A program made the translations under genes and the position numbers. The notes below the pieces were generated by a model. That model worked only from the letters and a program-made list of their open reading frames with translations. It was not told where the DNA came from and ran no database searches. From Kocuria carniphila (GTDB lineage: Bacteria; Actinomycetota; Actinomycetes; Actinomycetales; Micrococcaceae): a DNA stretch of 64,000 nucleotides. Below, one piece after another: positions 63,428 to 64,000 of the stretch. The DNA is taken from the NCBI RefSeq assembly GCF_004136555.1, contig NZ_NOIT01000014.1, positions 46,028-110,027 of the forward strand, given 5' to 3'. Numbering within the stretch: position 1 is the stretch's first letter; each line of letters starts with the position of its first letter.

Positions 63428-63457
63428 GTCGATGCCCGCCACCCGGCGGGCATCGAC
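63428..63457. terminator. Hairpin between lpdA and sucB
   Basis: Perfect 13-bp stem (63428-63440 and 63445-63457) with a 4-nt loop right after the lpdA stop. There is no T tract, so it could be a partial terminator or mRNA stabiliser before sucB. Confidence 0.55.
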
Positions 63458-63536
63458 GGTTAGCCCACCACCGGGGCGGTCACCCGCCCTGACAACTTGA
63501 GAGCATTTCTACGTTTAGAGAGGGACGGACGAGACA

Positions 63537-64000
63537 ATGTCTGAAACCGTTAACCTGCCCGCACTGGGCGAATCAGTCACCGAGGGCACCGTTACTCGTT
63601 GGCTCAAGGAAGTTGGCGACGAGGTAGCCGTTGACGAACCCTTAGTCGAAGTTTCCACCGACAAGGTCGACACCGAGGTCCCCTCCCCGGTGGCTGGCGT
63701 CATTGAGAAGATCCTGGTCGAAGAGGACGAGGACGTCGAGGTCGGCGCGCCGCTGGTCGTCATCGGCGACGGTTCCGGTTCGGGCGATTCGGACGATTCC
63801 GGCTCCGAGGAGTCCTCAGATGATTCCGGTGAGTCCGAGCAGGCCGAAGAGCCCGCCGAGGACACCCAGGACGCCAGCGAGTCCGAGGAGAAGGAAGAGC
63901 CCAAGGAAGCACCCAAGGCCGACACCAAGAAGTCCTCGGGCAATTCCGTAGAGGTCACCCTCCCCGCACTGGGCGAATCCGTCACCGAAGGCACCGTGAC
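63537..64000 (+). CDS. sucB: Dihydrolipoamide succinyltransferase E2, 5' part (cut by window edge)
   Basis: 154 complete codons from ATG 63537 to the right edge. A first lipoyl domain (about 1-77: [42 protein letters not shown] with the lipoyl-Lys in TDKVDTE) is joined by a flexible Asp/Ser/Glu-rich linker (about 80-137) to the start of a second lipoyl domain ([18 protein letters not shown] at 138-155). The two copies are also alike at DNA level, suggesting recent duplication. The catalytic domain is beyond the window. It probably serves the 2-oxoglutarate dehydrogenase complex with lpdA upstream. Confidence 0.93.
   Translation, partial: MSETVNLPALGESVTEGTVTRWLKEVGDEVAVDEPLVEVSTDKVDTEVPSPVAGVIEKILVEEDEDVEVGAPLVVIGDGSGSGDSDDSGSEESSDDSGESEQAEEPAEDTQDASESEEKEEPKEAPKADTKKSSGNSVEVTLPALGESVTEGTV

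Noticed and set aside
62024..63442. 472-codon minus-strand ORF over lpdA
   Set aside because: Antisense shadow of lpdA, which has all family motifs.

Overview
The window is high-GC actinobacterial chromosome, most consistent with a Micrococcaceae-type organism (the Arthrobacter/Kocuria/Rothia group); the genus cannot be fixed from this sequence alone. The supporting evidence is the mycothiol ligase MshC, actinobacteria-restricted families (SepH, DUF3000, DUF3093, DUF3159, DUF3710, DUF4193, DUF4192, DUF5703, DUF5998), two PAC2 proteins, frequent GTG/TTG starts, GTGA/ATGA start-stop overlaps and probable leaderless promoters. Almost all of the sequence is conserved housekeeping chromosome. No rRNA, tRNA or CRISPR array was recognised.

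Layout. 1-10 kb: tRNA m1A58 methyltransferase (cut by the left edge), a site-2 protease, PAC2, mshC, uppP, an Asp-rich protein with DUF5703, an acyl-CoA-dehydrogenase-like flavoprotein, a Tat-exported lectin-fold or lyase-like protein and an M20 peptidase. 10-13.4 kb: acetyltransferase, PPOX-family protein, SRAP (YedK/HMCES) protein and a lipoate-ligase-like protein. 13.4-16.4 kb is the one clear accessory patch: a complete IS3-family element with a programmed frameshift site, flanked by a beheaded monooxygenase gene on one side and a truncated IS481-type transposase on the other, next to a small MarR/NTF2-like operon. 16.5-26.4 kb: nrdF, zapE, sulfurtransferase-sufE-ybaK, an alpha/beta hydrolase, msrB, DUF3000-RNase D, and a Rieske lipoprotein. 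26.4-31.5 kb: dxs and acnA.

31.5-43.5 kb is a potassium and nucleotide-metabolism block: RNA methyltransferase and KimA-like potassium permease, divergent from two TrkA-type regulators (CeoB/CeoC), then DUF3159/OB-fold/DUF3710, dut, DUF3093, DUF4193 and sepH. As I recall it, the order follows the M. tuberculosis Rv2689c-Rv2699c region. 42.4-48.4 kb: phosphodiesterase, DUF5998, a membrane Ser/Thr kinase and a GNAT/acyl-CoA-synthetase fusion of the protein-acetyltransferase type, all on one strand. 48.5-54.5 kb: convergent topoisomerase IV genes (parC and parE), DUF7455 and menG. 54.5-64 kb: the principal sigma factor with a Lys/Ala repeat N-terminus, DUF4192, an MFS transporter, a second PAC2 protein, pepA, lpdA and the start of sucB.

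I found no convincing new multi-gene defence or biosynthetic system. The points most worth a second look are the IS junction with its missing flanks, the acetyltransferase-kinase pair, the repeated TANNNT-near-start (leaderless) architecture, a 14-codon upstream ORF before sepH, and the 18-bp repeat in sigA.
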